Shown here in pieces: positions 61,990-64,000 of a stretch of 64,000 nt of DNA. Position 1 is the first letter of the stretch. Every line of letters begins with the position of its first letter. The DNA is from Segatella copri (lineage in GTDB: Bacteria; Bacteroidota; Bacteroidia; Bacteroidales; Bacteroidaceae). A program made the translations under genes and the position numbers. The notes beneath the pieces were generated by a model, which saw nothing but the letters and a program-made list of their open reading frames with translations, did not search any database and had not been told where the DNA came from. The DNA is taken from the NCBI RefSeq assembly GCF_009494395.1, contig NZ_VZCB01000084.1, positions 1 to 64,000 of the forward strand, in the 5' to 3' direction.

Positions 61990-61998
61990 CCAGCTGTT

Positions 61999-62676
61999 AT
62001 GAGTTTAGCATTTCCAATAGAGATAAATATTCTTGATTTCATATTCAAGGGAATTATCATAGGCGTGATTGCCTCGGCTCCAATGGGACCCGTTGGCATC
62101 TTATGTATCCAGCGCACTTTGAACAAGGGGCGTTGGTATGGTTTCGTTACGGGTATCGGTGCCGCTTTGAGCGATATTGTCTATGCGCTCTTTACGGGTC
62201 TCGGTATGAGTTTTGTGATGGACTTTGTGAATAACGCCCAGAACAAGTTCTATCTTCAGATTTTTGGAGGTATCTTGTTGCTGGTATTCGGTGTTTATTG
62301 CTTCAAGAGCAATCCGATGAAGAATATGCACAAGTCGAGCAATAAGCAGGGCACGCTTCTGCATAACGGCATTACTGCGTTTCTGGTTACGCTCAGCAAT
62401 CCGCTCATCGTATTCCTCTTTATGGCTACGTTTGCACAGTTTGCCTTTGTGGTGCCCGATATGCCGATAGAGATGAGTGTGGGCTATCTGAGCATCGTTT
62501 TCGGAGCTTTGCTGTGGTGGTTCGGACTCACCTGGCTCATCGATAAGATCAGGGGCAAGTTTGATACCAATGGCATCCTTATTATTAATAAGGTGATAGG
62601 TAGCGTGGTTATCATCTTCTCGCTCATCGCATTGGTGGGAACGGTGTTCAATCTCTACCATCTTCCTGAATTCTAG
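61999..62676 (+). CDS. LysE-family exporter
   Basis: A 225-residue inner-membrane protein with about six transmembrane segments. The first carries FKGIIIGVIASAPMGPVGILCIQRTL, the LysE/RhtB signature. Other segments include IFGGILLLVFGVYCF, AFLVTLSNPLIVFLFMATFAQ and VIGSVVIIFSLIALVGTVF. Relatives export amino acids; the substrate here is unknown. I chose ATG 61999, not the longer frame from 61930, because a -7 box at 61982 lies between them and family similarity starts here. Confidence 0.83.
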   Translation: MSLAFPIEINILDFIFKGIIIGVIASAPMGPVGILCIQRTLNKGRWYGFVTGIGAALSDIVYALFTGLGMSFVMDFVNNAQNKFYLQIFGGILLLVFGVYCFKSNPMKNMHKSSNKQGTLLHNGITAFLVTLSNPLIVFLFMATFAQFAFVVPDMPIEMSVGYLSIVFGALLWWFGLTWLIDKIRGKFDTNGILIINKVIGSVVIIFSLIALVGTVFNLYHLPEF

Positions 62677-62711
62677 GAGAATTTAGACAGACCTTTAAAC
62701 AGAAGAAGGCA

Positions 62712-62752
62712 AATCATAAAGTTCAAAGTTCAAAGTAAAGAGTTCAAAGTAT
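62712..62752 (+). repeat. AATCATAAAGTTCAAA-type heptameric array before the DUF4924 gene
   Basis: The conserved head is followed by AGTTCAA units up to the base before ATG 62753. Confidence 0.78.
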
Positions 62753-63307
62753 ATGTTTGTAGCAAAAGAATTAAGAAAGAAGAGTATCGCTGAATACCTC
62801 TTATATATGTGGCAGATTGAGGATATCATCCGTGCTTACGGCTGCTCGCTGCCTGTTATCAAGAAGAATTATATCGAGCGTTTCGATTTCACTCCTGAAC
62901 AGAAGGACGAGGAGATAGACTGGTTTGGCAACCTCATCCGCATGATGAACGAAGAGGGCAAGCGTGAGTATGGTCATCTCGATATCAACCGAGTGCTCCT
63001 GCAGGATGTCATCGACCTTCATGCCCGTTTGCTCCAGAGCAGCAAGTTCCCTATCTACAATGCTGAATACTACAAGGTTCTGCCGTTCATCGTAGAACTT
63101 CGAAACCGTGGCGATAAGGAACTCAACGAGATAGAAACCTGCCTCGATGCCCTCTATGGTGTGATGATGCTGCGCTTGCAGAAGAAGCCGATTACGCCCG
63201 AAACCGAGCGTGCCATCAAGGAAATCACCGTCTTTGTCGGTCTTTTGAGCGATTACTACATCAAGGACCGCACTGAAGGCTTGAAGTTCGAAGACGACGA
63301 CATGTAG
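62753..63307 (+). CDS. DUF4924-family protein
   Basis: A 184-residue cytoplasmic, mostly helical protein recognised as the Bacteroidota-specific DUF4924 family (FVAKELRKKSIAEYLLYMWQ, then WFGNLIRMMNEEGKREYGHL). The function is unknown. It has no signal peptide, membrane segment or enzyme motif. It sits between the exporter and prfC, in each case separated by a repeat array, and may be cotranscribed with them. Confidence 0.82.
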   Translation: MFVAKELRKKSIAEYLLYMWQIEDIIRAYGCSLPVIKKNYIERFDFTPEQKDEEIDWFGNLIRMMNEEGKREYGHLDINRVLLQDVIDLHARLLQSSKFPIYNAEYYKVLPFIVELRNRGDKELNEIETCLDALYGVMMLRLQKKPITPETERAIKEITVFVGLLSDYYIKDRTEGLKFEDDDM

Positions 63308-63358
63308 TGATTATTTTTTAGTGATTAGTGATTATTTTTTAGTGATTACTTTTTAGGA
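63305..63358 (+). repeat. TAGTGAT-type array before prfC
   Basis: TAGTGAT and TTTTTTAGTGAT units begin at the DUF4924 stop codon and end 33 bp before the prfC ATG. Confidence 0.65.
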
Positions 63359-63390
63359 TATACATATTTTATAATATATATATATAACAG

Positions 63391-64000
63391 ATGAAAGAGA
63401 TTGAAAGAAGAAGAACATTTGCCATCATTTCGCACCCTGATGCAGGTAAGACAACTTTGACCGAGAAGTTCCTGCTCTTCGGTGGACAGATTCAGGTGGC
63501 TGGTGCCGTTAAAAATAATAAGATTCGTAAGACAGCTACTTCCGACTGGATGGATATCGAGAAACAGCGCGGTATCTCTGTTTCTACTTCCGTTATGGAG
63601 TTTGATTATCTTCCTGATGGACAGACCGGTGATCCTTACAAGGTGAATATCCTCGATACTCCGGGTCACCAGGACTTCTGTGAGGATACTTACCGCACGC
63701 TTACTGCAGTAGATTCAGCCATCATCGTGGTAGACTCTGCCAAGGGTGTGGAGGCTCAGACCCGCAAGCTGATGGAAGTGTGCCGTATGCGCAATACTCC
63801 TGTTATCATCTTCATCAACAAGATGGACCGTGAAGGTCGCGACCCATTCGATGTGCTCGATGAGCTGGAGGAGGAATTGAAGATTCATGTACGCCCATTG
63901 TCTTGGCCTATCGGTCAGGGCGCCCGCTTCAAGGGTGTTTACAATATCTATGAGCATCAGCTCAACCTTTTTACACCTAATAAGCAGCGTGTTACAGAAA
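63391..64000 (+). CDS. prfC: Peptide chain release factor 3 (partial, runs off the window)
   Basis: A GTPase that recycles RF1/RF2 from the ribosome. The first 203 residues are visible, with the G domain complete: G1 [16 protein letters not shown], switch I region [16 protein letters not shown]3 [12 protein letters not shown] and G4 [12 protein letters not shown]. The paired [16 protein letters not shown] distinguishes RF3 from EF-G. The open frame continues past base 64000. Confidence 0.95.
   Translation, partial: MKEIERRRTFAIISHPDAGKTTLTEKFLLFGGQIQVAGAVKNNKIRKTATSDWMDIEKQRGISVSTSVMEFDYLPDGQTGDPYKVNILDTPGHQDFCEDTYRTLTAVDSAIIVVDSAKGVEAQTRKLMEVCRMRNTPVIIFINKMDREGRDPFDVLDELEEELKIHVRPLSWPIGQGARFKGVYNIYEHQLNLFTPNKQRVTE

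Overview
The window looks like the chromosome of a gut or rumen Bacteroidota of the Prevotellaceae, most like Prevotella/Segatella copri. Four things point there: two SusC/SusD pairs in a pectin-degradation locus, Bacteroidota-type promoters (TTTG or TTG, 19-20 nt, then TAnnTTTG), weak Shine-Dalgarno use, and AT-rich spacers packed with short dispersed repeats.

Layout. (1) 0-8.7 kb is accessory: two toxin-antitoxin loci whose toxins both look damaged, a tannase-like esterase and a serine hydrolase, and a DEAH helicase carrying two in-frame insertions of a dispersed palindromic repeat. (2) 8.7-20.4 kb is housekeeping: groES-groEL, a likely small RNA, a small membrane protein, an amino-sugar kinase fused to a RapZ C-terminal domain beside a MurU-like nucleotidyltransferase, guaA, mscL, gapA, miaA, a lipid-kinase-like protein and a Crp/Fnr regulator. 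(3) 20.6-25.4 kb is a glycogen/alpha-glucan operon: debranching enzyme, glycosyltransferase and GH57 protein. (4) 25.6-51.6 kb is a pectin utilisation locus, nearly all on the minus strand: SusD1, SusC1, GH43, GH28, a beta-helix lipoprotein, SusD2, SusC2, pectin methylesterase, PL1 pectate lyase and a GH28-GH105 fusion. One small secreted protein is divergent. (5) 51.8-53.2 kb has an ECF sigma factor, rpe and an unrecognised 42-residue ORF. (6) 53.5-60.8 kb is a complete tryptophan operon, trpD-C-F-A-B-E-G, behind a leader peptide with three consecutive Trp codons and a terminator. (7) 60.8-64 kb has a ROK glucokinase, a LysE-type exporter, a DUF4924 protein and the start of prfC.

How the parts work together. 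In the pectin locus, CE8 removes methyl esters; GH28 and PL1 cut the galacturonan backbone; the two SusCD systems import oligosaccharides; GH105 removes unsaturated uronates; GH43 trims side-chain sugars. Four transcription units of this locus carry the same near-palindrome (CGnAAACGwTTACG). In three its centre lies exactly 58.5 bp from the -7 box, in the fourth 68.5 bp. None of the four has a -33 TTTG, which suggests one shared activator.

The strongest leads are this operator set, the in-frame repeats in the helicase, the trp attenuator, several families of 7-bp repeats placed just before start codons (and entering trpE and trpF), and the kinase-RapZ fusion. All calls come from reading the sequence by eye; no database search was run.
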